A stretch of 64,000 nucleotides of DNA from Microbacterium terrae (lineage in GTDB: Bacteria; Actinomycetota; Actinomycetes; Actinomycetales; Microbacteriaceae): the NCBI RefSeq assembly GCF_017831975.1, contig NZ_JAFDSS010000001.1:744001-808000 (forward strand). The letters are read 5' to 3'. Every line of letters starts with the position of its first letter. Position 1 is the stretch's first letter. A model generated the notes under the pieces. That model made no database searches and was not told where the DNA came from. It worked only from the letters and a program-made list of their open reading frames with translations. A program made the translations under genes and the position numbers. Of this stretch, positions 1-7,958 are shown one piece after another.

Positions 1-921
1 GAGCGCTTCGGCGATCGCGGCATCCGGCTGCACGACCTCGCCGGGGGGCGCGACTCGCGACCCATCCGGCCGCGCACCCCTCCGCCCGACCTCGACCGCG
101 AGATCGCGTTCGAGCCGCCCCTCGAGATCGCCGACCAGGTGGCCTTCGGCGCACGTCGCACCGCCGACGACTTCATCGCCGGCCTCGGCGCGCTCGACCT
201 GGTGTGCACCGAGCTGCGCGTCGAACTGGTGGGAGACCGGGGCGAGCGCAGCGAGCGGGTGTGGCTGCATCCGGGGTCGTTCGATGCCGCGGCGGTGATC
301 GACCGCGTGCGCTGGCAGCTCGCAGAGCAGCAGGAGGGGCTGCGCAGCGGGGTGGCACGGGTGAGGCTGTCACCCGAGGCGGTCGATGCGGCATCGCACC
401 ATGCCCCGGCCATCTTCGGGTCGGGTCCCGAAGAGCGGGTGCACCACGCACTGTCGAGGGTGCAGGCGATGCTCGGGCACCGAGCGGTCGTCACTCCGGC
501 GATCGGAGGTGGGCGGTGGCTCGCCGAACGGCAGGTGCTCGTGCCCTGGGGCGATCGTCATGCGGCGGGGCCGGGCGGGCTCGCCGCCCAGCGCGGGCGC
601 CCCTGGCCGGGGAGTCTTCCCGACCCGCTCCCGACGACGGTCTTCGCCGAGCCGATCCCCGTCGACGTGCGGGCGCTCGGCGGCGAGCTGGTCGACATCG
701 ACGGCCGTGGCAACGTCACTGCCGTGCCGGCGACCCTCGTCGAGGGCGGGCGGGAGCGGGCGATCGAGACGTGGGCGGGTCCCTGGCCGGTCGTGGAGCG
801 GGGGTGGGATGCCGCACGCGCTCGCCGCGCGTACCGGTTCCAGGTCGTCGATGCCGACGGCGCAGCCTGGCTGCTGGTGTGCGAGGGTGACGCGTGGAGC
901 GCGGAGGCGCAGTATGACTGA
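1..921 (+). CDS. imuB: ImuB-like Y-family polymerase homologue, C-terminal part
   Basis: The reading frame is open from the first base of the window, so only the C-terminal 306 residues are seen and the start lies upstream. No palm-domain acidic motif is present in this part. What is visible is the little-finger-like region and a tail with the GPEERVHHALSRVQAMLG stretch, typical of actinobacterial ImuB. ImuB is known as a catalytically dead Y-family protein that links ImuA' and DnaE2 to the sliding clamp during SOS mutagenesis. The identification leans on this tail and on dnaE2 starting 162 bp downstream on the same strand. Stop codon TGA at 919-921. Confidence 0.8.
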   Translation, partial: ERFGDRGIRLHDLAGGRDSRPIRPRTPPPDLDREIAFEPPLEIADQVAFGARRTADDFIAGLGALDLVCTELRVELVGDRGERSERVWLHPGSFDAAAVIDRVRWQLAEQQEGLRSGVARVRLSPEAVDAASHHAPAIFGSGPEERVHHALSRVQAMLGHRAVVTPAIGGGRWLAERQVLVPWGDRHAAGPGGLAAQRGRPWPGSLPDPLPTTVFAEPIPVDVRALGGELVDIDGRGNVTAVPATLVEGGRERAIETWAGPWPVVERGWDAARARRAYRFQVVDADGAAWLLVCEGDAWSAEAQYD

Positions 922-960
922 GCCCCGCCGGTCTCCCCGGCCCCCGAGCCCACCCAACCC

Positions 961-1050
961 GTCTCGCCGGTCGTTGAGCGAGCGCCGCCTGTCTCCCCGG
1001 TCGTTGAGCGAGCGCCGCCTGTCTCCCCGGTCGTTGAGCGAGCGCAGCGA
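961..1050 (+). repeat. Three tandem copies of a 30-bp unit
   Basis: Units start at 961, 991 and 1021 and share the core CGGTCGTTGAGCGAGCG. The first two differ at one base; the third diverges in its last bases and runs into a GAGACGAAACG tail. The array fills the gap between imuB and dnaE2. A related single copy lies inside dnaE2 near 3719-3760. It resembles a dispersed repeat family common in Microbacteriaceae genomes (recalled, not searched). Confidence 0.85.
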
Positions 1051-1083
1051 GACGAAACGCCCCGAGCCCGCCGGAGATGCGTG

Positions 1084-4000
1084 ATGGGCTTCGACAATCC
1101 CTCCGTGCCGTGGTCGGAGATGGAGCGGCTGCTCAGCGACCGGCGCCGTCCCGGCGGACCACCGGCCGGTGCCGACGGCGGCGACAGCCCCGCGTGGTCG
1201 CACAAGCGCACGCCCTACGTGGCGCCGCCGATCGAGCGCCCGGCCGAGGCGATCCCGTACGCCGAGCTGCACGCGCATTCGTCGTTCTCGTTCCTCGACG
1301 GGGCGTCGTCACCCGAAGAGCTCGCCGAAGAGGCGGAGCGACTGGGGCTGCATGCCCTCGCCATCACCGATCACGACGGCTTCTACGGCATCGTGCGCTT
1401 CGCCGAGGCTGCCGAGAATCTGGCGCTTCGCACGGTGTTCGGCGCGGAGCTCTCGCTCGGGCATCTCGATCTGTCGCCGACGCCGGCTCGCCGCGGCGAG
1501 GCCGACCCGATCGGGTCCCACCTGCTCGTGCTCGCCCGCGGGGAGGAGGGCTATCACCGCCTGGCATCCGTCCTCACCCATGCGCAGCTGCGCGGCGCCG
1601 AGAAGGGGCGCCCGAGCTACGACCTCGACGAGCTGGCAGAGCTCGGCCGTGACCACTTCGCCGTGCTGACCGGCTGCCGCAAAGGAGCTGTGCGCCGTGC
1701 GCTGGCCGAGGCGGGGGCGGATGCCGCGGGGCGCGAGATCGACCGGCTCGTCGGGCTGTTCGGCGCCGAGGCCGTCAACGTCGAGCTCGTCGATCACGGC
1801 AACCCGCTCGACACCCGCGACAACGACGCGCTCGCCGCGCTCGCGCGCGAACGCGGACTGCCGGTGGTGGCCACCAACAACGTGCACTACGCCGCACCCG
1901 AGCGGCGGCTCCTCGCGGCGGCGGTCGCCGCCGTGCGCGCGAACCGCAGCCTCGACGAGCTCGACGGCTGGCTCCCCTCGCACGCGGCGGCGCATCTGCG
2001 CTCGGGTGCCGAGATGGCGGAGCGCTTCGTGCGGCATCCCGACGCCGTCGCTCGCACAATCGTGCTCGCCGACGAGCTCGCCTTCCCGCTGCGGCGGGTG
2101 AAGCCCGCGCTGCCGAGGCAGGAGGTGCCCGACGGCCACACACCGATGACGTGGCTGCGGCACCTCGTGTGGCAGGCGGTGCCGCGCAAGTACCCCGACG
2201 CCACCGCCGACGACCGGGCGCGCATCGAGAAGGAGCTCGGGGTCATCGAGATGAAGGACTTCCCGGGGTACTTCCTCATCGTGCACGGCATCGTGCAGGA
2301 GGCCCGGCGTCGCGGCATCCTGTGCCAGGGGAGAGGGTCCGCCGCCAACAGCGCCGTCTGCTACCTGCTCGACATCACCGCCGTCGATGCGATCGCCTAC
2401 GACCTGCCGTTCGAGCGGTTCCTGTCGAGCCTGCGCGAGGAAGAGCCCGACATCGACGTCGACTTCGACTCCGACCGTCGGGAGGAGATCATCCAGTGGG
2501 TCTACGCCACCTACGGCCGTGAGCGTGCGGCGCAGGTCGCGAACGTCATCCAGTACCGCCCCAAGAACGCCGTGCGCGACATGGCGAAGGCGCTCGGGCA
2601 CTCGCCCGGTCAGCAGGATGCGTGGTCGAAGCAGGTCGAGGGGTGGGGTGCGGGCCTCGAGACCGGTCCGGGGCACGACATCCCCGACCGGGTGCTCGAA
2701 TACGCGGGCGAGCTGCTCAAGGCGCCCCGGCACCTCGGCATCCACTCCGGGGGGATGGTGCTCACCGACCGGCCCGTGGGCGAGGTGGTGCCCATCGAGC
2801 ACGCGCGCATGGAGAACCGAACCGTCATCCAGTGGGACAAAGACGACGCGGCCTGGATGGGCCTGGTCAAGTTCGATCTGCTGGGCCTCGGGATGCTCGC
2901 CGCCATCCAGTACTGCTTCGACATGATCCGCGCGGCCACCGGTGAGGAGTGGGAGCTCGCCACGATCCCGAAGGAGGAGAAGGCGGTCTACGACATGCTC
3001 TGCCGCGCCGACGCGGTGGGGGTGTTCCAGGTGGAGTCCCGCGCGCAGATGGGGCTGCTGCCGCGCCTGCAGCCGCGACGGTTCTACGACCTGACCATCG
3101 AGATCGCCCTCATCCGGCCAGGGCCGATCCAGGGCGGCGCGGTGCACCCGTTCGTGCGGCGCAAGCTGGGTCAGGAGCCGGTGACCTACCCCCACCCCAA
3201 GCTCGAGCCGGTGCTCGAGCGCACGCTCGGCATCCCGATCTTCCAGGAGCAGCTCATGCAGATGGGAATGGCGGTCGGTGGACTGAGCGGCGAGGATGCC
3301 GACCTCCTGCGTCGCGCGATGGGCTCCAAGCGCGGGGTCGAGCGCATCGAGTCGCTGAAAGAGAAGCTGTACGAGGGCATGGCCGCCAATGATCTCGTCG
3401 GCGACGACGCCGATGCGATCTACGCCAAGATCCAGGCGTTCGCGAACTTCGGGTTCGCCGAGTCGCACTCGCTGTCGTTCGCCCTGCTGGTCTACGCGTC
3501 GTCGTGGATCAAGCTGCACTACCCGGCGGCGTTCCTCGCCGGGCTGCTGCGCGCGCAGCCCATGGGGTTCTACTCGCCCGCCACGCTCACAGCCGACGCG
3601 CGCCGCCACGGCGTGGAGGTGCGGCGCCCCGACCTGCACCTCTCCGGGGTCGAGGCGGTGCTCGAACCCGCCCAGTCTCCGAACCCCGAGCTTGTCGAGG
3701 GGGCCACCACCCACCCTTCTCGGTCGTTGAGCGAGGAGCGAAGCGACGAGTCGAAACGCCCACCGACAGGCCTGGACTCCTGTCTCGACTGCCGGCAGCC
3801 GCCGGTGGGGCTGTTCGACATCTCCGAGCCCGACGAGTCCGCCGCGCACCGTCGCGACGGAGGCTTCGCCGTGCGGCTGGGGCTCGCCGCGGTGACCGGG
3901 ATCGGTGCGAAGGTCGCCGAGCGCATCGTCGCCGAGCGGGCGGCTGCGGGGGAGTACCGCGACCTGCGTGATCTGGTGCGCCGCACCAGCCTCACCACCG

Positions 4001-4569
4001 CGCAGCTCGAGTCCCTGGCCACCGCCGGGGCGTTCGAATGCCTCGGGCTCACGCGGCGCGAGGCGATCTGGCTCGCAGGGTCGGCGGCTCAGGATCGGCC
4101 CGAGTACCTCCCCGACTCGCTGGTGGCGGTGCAGCCGCCGCTGTTCCCCGATCCCTCGAGCTACGAGCGGCTCGCCGCCGACCTGTGGGCGACGGGGGTC
4201 TCGACCGATGACCATCCGATGACCCACTACCGGTCGGGGCTCGACGCGCGGGGAGTGCTCACCGCCGGCGATCTGCGCACGCATGAGACCGGCCGGCGGG
4301 TCGAGGTGGCGGGGCTCGTGACCCACCGGCAGCGGCCGGCGACGGCATCCGGTGTCACCTTCCTCAATCTCGAAGACGAGCACGGCCTGGTCAACGTCAT
4401 CTGCTCGATGGGGGTGTGGAACCGCTATCGGCGGGTGGCGCGCGATGCGCCCGCGCTCATCGTGCGCGGCATCCTCGAACGCTCGCCCGAGGGGGTGACG
4501 AACCTGCTCGCCGATCGCTTCGAAGACCTCCGCGTCGAGGTCGAGCATCGCTCGCGCGACTTCCGCTGA
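1084..4569 (+). CDS. dnaE2: Error-prone DNA polymerase III alpha subunit DnaE2
   Basis: A C-family DNA polymerase used in SOS-induced translesion synthesis together with ImuA' and ImuB. The N-terminal PHP domain has the HAHSSFSFLDG motif near residue 63 and ITDHDGFYG; the polymerase core has PDIDVDFDSDRRE near residue 454; a helix-hairpin-helix segment (AAVTGIGAKVAERI) follows; and an OB fold lies near residues 1070-1115. The length of 1161 aa fits DnaE2 rather than replicative DnaE1. ATG 1084 is chosen over GTG 1081 because GGAG at 1073-1076 is then 7 nt away. Residues of about 860-905 are an extra low-complexity linker made of repeat DNA, placed between the fingers and the HhH segment. An operon with imuB is likely. 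Confidence 0.95.
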   Translation: MGFDNPSVPWSEMERLLSDRRRPGGPPAGADGGDSPAWSHKRTPYVAPPIERPAEAIPYAELHAHSSFSFLDGASSPEELAEEAERLGLHALAITDHDGFYGIVRFAEAAENLALRTVFGAELSLGHLDLSPTPARRGEADPIGSHLLVLARGEEGYHRLASVLTHAQLRGAEKGRPSYDLDELAELGRDHFAVLTGCRKGAVRRALAEAGADAAGREIDRLVGLFGAEAVNVELVDHGNPLDTRDNDALAALARERGLPVVATNNVHYAAPERRLLAAAVAAVRANRSLDELDGWLPSHAAAHLRSGAEMAERFVRHPDAVARTIVLADELAFPLRRVKPALPRQEVPDGHTPMTWLRHLVWQAVPRKYPDATADDRARIEKELGVIEMKDFPGYFLIVHGIVQEARRRGILCQGRGSAANSAVCYLLDITAVDAIAYDLPFERFLSSLREEEPDIDVDFDSDRREEIIQWVYATYGRERAAQVANVIQYRPKNAVRDMAKALGHSPGQQDAWSKQVEGWGAGLETGPGHDIPDRVLEYAGELLKAPRHLGIHSGGMVLTDRPVGEVVPIEHARMENRTVIQWDKDDAAWMGLVKFDLLGLGMLAAIQYCFDMIRAATGEEWELATIPKEEKAVYDMLCRADAVGVFQVESRAQMGLLPRLQPRRFYDLTIEIALIRPGPIQGGAVHPFVRRKLGQEPVTYPHPKLEPVLERTLGIPIFQEQLMQMGMAVGGLSGEDADLLRRAMGSKRGVERIESLKEKLYEGMAANDLVGDDADAIYAKIQAFANFGFAESHSLSFALLVYASSWIKLHYPAAFLAGLLRAQPMGFYSPATLTADARRHGVEVRRPDLHLSGVEAVLEPAQSPNPELVEGATTHPSRSLSEERSDESKRPPTGLDSCLDCRQPPVGLFDISEPDESAAHRRDGGFAVRLGLAAVTGIGAKVAERIVAERAAAGEYRDLRDLVRRTSLTTAQLESLATAGAFECLGLTRREAIWLAGSAAQDRPEYLPDSLVAVQPPLFPDPSSYERLAADLWATGVSTDDHPMTHYRSGLDARGVLTAGDLRTHETGRRVEVAGLVTHRQRPATASGVTFLNLEDEHGLVNVICSMGVWNRYRRVARDAPALIVRGILERSPEGVTNLLADRFEDLRVEVEHRSRDFR
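3664..3790 (+). repeat. Repeat DNA inserted in frame inside dnaE2
   Basis: This stretch contains CGGTCGTTGAGCGAGGAGCG and GACGAGTCGAAACGCC, close relatives of the tandem repeats at 961-1050, plus a GAGCTTGTCGAGG piece of the same repeat type upstream at about 3688. It stays in frame and encodes a Ser/Glu/Pro-rich linker (LVEGATTHPSRSLSEERSDE) just before the helix-hairpin-helix segment. Boundaries are approximate. Confidence 0.7.
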
Positions 4570-4607
4570 GCCCCTAGTCTCGGAGCACACCACGCCTGGA
4601 GGCCCCG

Positions 4608-4853
4608 ATGAACGACACGCCCCGCCCGCGCCTCACTGAGATGACCGCCCTGACCGTGCTCACCTGGGTGGCGTTGGCGGCCGGCCTCGTCCTCGGGATC
4701 GCGGGGCTGACGGTGGGCACCGATCCGGAAGGCGACCCACTGATCGAGGCGGCGCTCGCGTGGTGGGGGAGTCTCATGCTCATCGTCGGCGCGATCGCCG
4801 GGGTCGGGCTGATCGTCCTCAGCGGCGTGCAGTCCCTGCTCGACCGGCGCTGA
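4608..4853 (+). CDS. Small two-helix membrane protein
   Basis: An 81-aa protein of unknown function. It has two hydrophobic segments, residues of about 18-38 (VLTWVALAAGLVLGIAGLTV) and 52-74 (WGSLMLIVGAIAGVGLIVLS), joined by a short acidic loop, and ends in a positively charged LLDRR tail. The start is supported by GGAGG 7-8 nt upstream of ATG. It stands alone downstream of dnaE2 and is followed by the convergent lipoprotein gene. No family was recognised. Confidence 0.75.
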   Translation: MNDTPRPRLTEMTALTVLTWVALAAGLVLGIAGLTVGTDPEGDPLIEAALAWWGSLMLIVGAIAGVGLIVLSGVQSLLDRR

Positions 4854-4961
4854 CGCCACCGCGACCGCTGACGTGACCGCGACGGATGCTGCGCCGCACG
4901 GTCATCGCCGGTCGGCGCGGAATCCGGGCATCGCCGGCCTCCCGGCGGACTCCTCCGACCG

Positions 4962-5798
4962 TCAGTCGCACAGCGCGAACACGTGCCCGGGGTCGCCGGG
5001 CATCGTCAGGTCGCGATCGCGCAGCACCATCGAGCGCGGGGCATCTGCGGCGGCGCACGCGTCCGCGAAGCTGCCGTGCTCGTCGTCGGTGTACTCGATG
5101 TCGAGCACGTGCGGGCCGTAAACCTCGGCGTAGAGGGAGCATTCGTCGAAGCTCGCGCACTCCTCGGCCACGGCGAAGTCGAAGCGGGCGGCGGCGCGCA
5201 GCTGCGCGGAGAGCTCCGCGGCGTTCTTCTGCGCGGCGGCGAGCCCGGAATCGTGGGCGATAGCGACCAGCTCAGCCGCGAGCGCCGCGTTGTCTTCGAA
5301 CGTCAGCCCTTCGCCGCGCGAGAAGCTGTCGAGGTTGTCGAACTCGACAGCATCGAACCCGTCGTCGGCGCATCCCCGGATCCACGGGCCGACGAGGGCG
5401 ACGATACCGTCGCGCCGATCCACGGTCGACGTGTCGAGGATGACCTCATCCGGCCAGGCGGGATCGACGACCGGTGCGCCCGACGGGTCGCGCAGCAGAA
5501 GATCGTCGGGCCAGATGTCGAGCTCGTCCGGCTGCGTCTGGAAGCCATTGACGTAGCAGATCGAGTACAGACCGGGCGCGGGCTCATCGGTCCTGTCCCG
5601 CGCCACGATCTCGACCGCGTCCGCCGGCTCGTACCCGCCCCCGAGCTGGTAGTCGAACGGTGCACCTTCCGGCGGGAGCGACCACTGGGTCGGCGTCTCG
5701 GCAGTCGAGGGGGAGGGGACGACGGATGCCGCGCACCCGCCCACCGCTGCGATCAGGGCGAGCGCCACCGCGGCGACGAGCGGACGGATCTGCGACAC
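4962..5798 (-). CDS. GH114-like secreted lipoprotein
   Basis: A 278-aa protein resembling glycoside hydrolase family 114 (endo-alpha-1,4-polygalactosaminidase-like, TIM-barrel). The N-terminus is a signal peptide ending in a lipobox, VGGCAAS, at about residue 23. Family-like motifs follow: WSLPPEGAPFDYQLGG, the ICYVNG strand, ILDTS, GFDAVEFDNLDSF with acidic candidate catalytic residues, AAQKN and FAVAEEC. Substrate is not known; a role in exopolysaccharide turnover at the cell surface is inferred from the family. The GTG start at 5798 is supported by a TAGCGT box 6 nt upstream (5805-5810), so the mRNA is probably leaderless. Confidence 0.8.
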   Translation of the reverse strand: MSQIRPLVAAVALALIAAVGGCAASVVPSPSTAETPTQWSLPPEGAPFDYQLGGGYEPADAVEIVARDRTDEPAPGLYSICYVNGFQTQPDELDIWPDDLLLRDPSGAPVVDPAWPDEVILDTSTVDRRDGIVALVGPWIRGCADDGFDAVEFDNLDSFSRGEGLTFEDNAALAAELVAIAHDSGLAAAQKNAAELSAQLRAAARFDFAVAEECASFDECSLYAEVYGPHVLDIEYTDDEHGSFADACAAADAPRSMVLRDRDLTMPGDPGHVFALCD

Positions 5799-5804
5799 CC
5801 TGCG

Positions 5805-5810
5805 ACGCTA
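5805..5810 (-). promoter_or_regulatory. -10 box for a leaderless mRNA (GH114-like gene)
   Basis: On the minus strand TAGCGT is followed by 6 nt and then the GTG start at 5798, which places the transcription start at the start codon. No ribosome binding site is seen. Confidence 0.5.
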
Positions 5811-5856
5811 CCCGACGCCGGTGACGTCGAGGTGAGCGGCTAGACTCGCAGGGCCA

Positions 5857-5928
5857 GCCTCTGTAGCTCAATGGAAGAGCAGTTCCGTCCTAAGGAAACG
5901 GTTGGGGGTTCGAGTCCCTCCAGGGGCA
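5857..5928 (+). tRNA. tRNA-Arg(CCU)
   Basis: The acceptor stem GCCTCTG (5857-5863) pairs with CAGGGGC (5921-5927), allowing one G-T pair, and A 5928 is the discriminator. The anticodon CCT is at 5889-5891 in the loop GTCCTAA. The T arm reads GGGGGTTCGAGTCCCTC. CCA is not encoded. A TAGACT -10 box sits at 5841-5846. The 3' part from 5908 is duplicated at 34703-34724, so this gene is the integration site of the island and is kept whole at the left junction. Confidence 0.95.
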
Positions 5929-5929
5929 C
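5908..5929 (+). other. attL core of the island
   Basis: This is the left copy of the 22-bp direct repeat beginning GTTCGAGTCCCTCC; it covers the T loop and 3' acceptor strand of tRNA-Arg(CCU). It is identical to 34703-34724. The chromosome lies to the left and the island to the right. Confidence 0.85.
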
Positions 5930-5986
5930 AGTCTCTTTTTGCCTCTGACCAGGTATTTCTTCTGAGGTCAGACCACACAAAAGGCG

Positions 5987-6008
5987 TTTTTGCCCGCTTT
6001 TTGCCCGC
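5987..6008 (+). repeat. Tandem 11-bp motif at the island's left end
   Basis: TTTTTGCCCGC occurs twice in perfect tandem, 58 bp inside attL. A near-identical pair with the same 11-bp period lies at 34565-34585, inside the right end. These are candidate arm-type binding sites for the integrase. Confidence 0.55.
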
Positions 6009-6194
6009 ATTCTGAAAATTCGGTGAGCCGAAACCTGCCGTCCGCAACGGCCTGCGCACGACGTCTGAGAGCGCCAAAATCGAACGTTTCGGGCGAAATC
6101 TGCCTCGTCGAAAAACTGAGCAATCTGCTCTGCGGTCATGACGGTCGCGCGGAGGACATTGGTGGGGCGTCGCCAAACGGGCGACGAAGGGACA

Positions 6195-6375
6195 ATGGGC
6201 GGAAGACGTCGTACCTGGCGTTGGGCTATGGGCGTCTCCCTCCGACGCGAGAGTGTAGCGATCGGTCGCGCCTCCGTTCTCCCCGCTCACTCCTTGCAGA
6301 CTCCGCGCTGGCGCGCGTCGCTTAGCAGCCGTTCGACGACGAGCACTGCGCCGCGCCCGAACGCTGGGGCTGCTG
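6195..6375 (+). repeat. Direct repeat copy A (about 180 bp)
   Basis: It is highly similar to 13874-14059, sharing long stretches such as GAGTGTAGCGATCGGTCGCG and CAGACTCCGCGCTGGCGCG. Copy B is the upstream region of the integrase gene. The two copies bracket the nuclease/NUDIX/McrBC/integrase module. The rest of the left end (5930-6194) holds no convincing gene. Confidence 0.85.
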
Positions 6376-6418
6376 CCAGACGGAGCGTAGTGAGCGCGTC
6401 AATGCGGCGCCGAACCGA

Positions 6419-6424
6419 TACGCT
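6419..6424 (+). promoter_or_regulatory. -10 box for a leaderless mRNA (SRA-like nuclease gene)
   Basis: TACGCT is followed by 6 nt and the ATG at 6431. There is no Shine-Dalgarno sequence upstream of that ATG. Confidence 0.5.
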
Positions 6425-6430
6425 CACGCC

Positions 6431-7522
6431 ATGGACCCTGTCACCCCGGCGCTTCTCGCACTGGAGGCCGGCGTAGGTCAGAAGAGAGTACGTCAGGTTC
6501 TGCGGGATCTTTACGGACTGCTTCCGGACGATGCCACGCGCTGGGTTTTGGACGATGTCCAAGCCGAGGAAGTTCGCTCACGGCTTGGTGTACACCTGGG
6601 ATCGGAACGCGACTGGTCGCTTGAGATCGGCGATACGGTCCGGCGACAGCTCTTGCACCGTCAGTACGGGGGTCAGGAGCAGGGCGGAATCTCAACCCCA
6701 ACTCGAACACGCGACGTATTCATCTTCACGGAGCCGGCTCGAGGTTCGCGCTTTGGATACGACCTGCTCGAGGGGCTGCAGGCGGACGGCAGTTTCGCAT
6801 ATACAGGCGCCGGACCGTCCGGAGATCAAGTGTTCTTGCGGGGCAACAAGGCTCTCCTCAACTCGGCCGATGAAGGCCGAGTCATTCGAGTCTTCAACGC
6901 TTCCTCACCGTACGCGACTTACGTTGGCTCGTTCACCACGGGGGATCCGGTTTGCTCGATTCATGTGCTCCCTGGCGAGGATGGCAACCCACGCCGTGCC
7001 ATCATCTTCAATCTCGTTCCTCTGGACGCCAACCCTGTGTTGTTGTCACCCAACCCCGGGCAGCTGCGCATGCTCAAGCCCCAGTTTTCACAGTGGCAGC
7101 CGCCTGACGCATCCGACATCACTGCGGCGGTTGACGCGACCGAGCTCCCAGCCGGCGACCGCGTCGTATCGCGAGTCGAGTTTCAGCTGCAGGCCGACTT
7201 CGGCAAGTGGCTCACGGATCGAGGCACACCACCTAGCCGGCTCAGGCTTCCCATCTCGGGATCGATCATCGAGCCCGACATGTACGTCGAGGCCGAGGGG
7301 TGGGTTGTTGAGGCGAAGAAGTCCACGGGCCGGGAATACGTCCGAATGGCGATCGGGCAGGTCCTCGACTACACACACAACGCGCGCGGACTCGACGCCC
7401 ATGTGACGCCGATGATCCTTCTGCCAAGCCACACCGAACCTGACCTGCACCAGCTATCGGCCGATCTGGGTATCACGGTGGCATTACGTGATGGCGATTC
7501 GTTCGAGCTAGTCCGCCCCTAG
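6431..7522 (+). CDS. Predicted modification-dependent restriction endonuclease (SRA-like + PD-(D/E)XK)
   Basis: A 363-aa protein. Residues of about 80-205 match the SRA/YDG-like domain of ScoMcrA-type enzymes, which reads modified bases: FIFTEPARGSRFGY, then DGSFAYTGAGPSGDQVFLRG. The C-terminal part has a PD-(D/E)XK nuclease motif: EPDMYVEAEGWVVEAKKS gives D283, E294 and K296, with Q310 following. The order of reader then nuclease suggests cleavage of DNA carrying modified cytosine or a similar base; this is inferred. The N-terminal 75 residues are unassigned. It is convergent with the NUDIX gene (15-nt overlap of 3' ends) and next to mcrBC. Translation is probably leaderless. Confidence 0.75.
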   Translation: MDPVTPALLALEAGVGQKRVRQVLRDLYGLLPDDATRWVLDDVQAEEVRSRLGVHLGSERDWSLEIGDTVRRQLLHRQYGGQEQGGISTPTRTRDVFIFTEPARGSRFGYDLLEGLQADGSFAYTGAGPSGDQVFLRGNKALLNSADEGRVIRVFNASSPYATYVGSFTTGDPVCSIHVLPGEDGNPRRAIIFNLVPLDANPVLLSPNPGQLRMLKPQFSQWQPPDASDITAAVDATELPAGDRVVSRVEFQLQADFGKWLTDRGTPPSRLRLPISGSIIEPDMYVEAEGWVVEAKKSTGREYVRMAIGQVLDYTHNARGLDAHVTPMILLPSHTEPDLHQLSADLGITVALRDGDSFELVRP

Positions 7523-7927
7523 TTCATGAGGCACCCCAAACGTGGCGATCAGCTCAACGGCCGGCAGATCTGCGGGAGCCCAGGGTAATTCCCCGAGCTG
7601 GCTAGGCGGAAGCCAGCGGACGCTTGAGTGCTCCGTGAGCGTCGGCGTGCCCGAGATAATCTCGCACCAGAACGTAGTGAGCGTCACGTCTCCGAACTCG
7701 TAGGCGTGTGTCGACGTGGTCAACTCGTCGCCCACCGCGACTACGCACTCGAGCTCCTCGCCAATCTCGCGCTCGAGCGCAGCACGAGGAGATTCACCAG
7801 GCTCGATCTTGCCACCGGGAAATTCCCAGAATCCCGCCAAGGCCCCACGCGGACCTCGCTGAGCGCAGAGTACGTTGCCGTTCCGCAACATGACGGCACC
7901 CACCACATCGATCTGCTTACGCATCAT
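7508..7927 (-). CDS. NUDIX hydrolase, MutT-like
   Basis: A 139-aa protein with a complete Nudix box from about residue 38: GGKIEPGESPRAALEREIGE followed by EL, i.e. the GX5EX7REUXEEXGU pattern. MutT-type enzymes hydrolyse modified nucleoside triphosphates such as 8-oxo-dGTP. It is the last gene of a minus-strand run mcrB-mcrC-nuclease-NUDIX, 31 bp after the preceding gene, so it probably belongs to that defence operon rather than to housekeeping sanitation. Start: two adjacent ATG codons (7927 or 7924); neither has a clear ribosome site. Confidence 0.85.
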   Translation of the reverse strand: MMRKQIDVVGAVMLRNGNVLCAQRGPRGALAGFWEFPGGKIEPGESPRAALEREIGEELECVVAVGDELTTSTHAYEFGDVTLTTFWCEIISGTPTLTEHSSVRWLPPSQLGELPWAPADLPAVELIATFGVPHELGAD

Positions 7928-7958
7928 CGTGCACGATCGTGGACGATGTCTGGCGTGG

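Noticed and set aside
961..1050. Three 30-bp repeats considered as a CRISPR array
   Set aside because: The units are directly adjacent without spacers, and no cas genes are present.
1309..4593. 1094-codon open frame antisense to dnaE2
   Set aside because: Shadow frame caused by high GC; composition is His/Arg/Val-rich with no family motif, while the plus strand has all DnaE2 motifs.
5942..5973. Inverted repeat TCTGACC/GGTCAGA just inside attL, considered as a terminator
   Set aside because: The stem is only 7 bp with a long loop and no T run; more likely part of the recombination site or chance.
5840..6139. Minus-strand ORF across tRNA-Arg with a peptide ending in the familiar EGLEPPT pattern
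   Set aside because: This is the well-known false translation of a tRNA gene; the tRNA folds correctly on the other strand.
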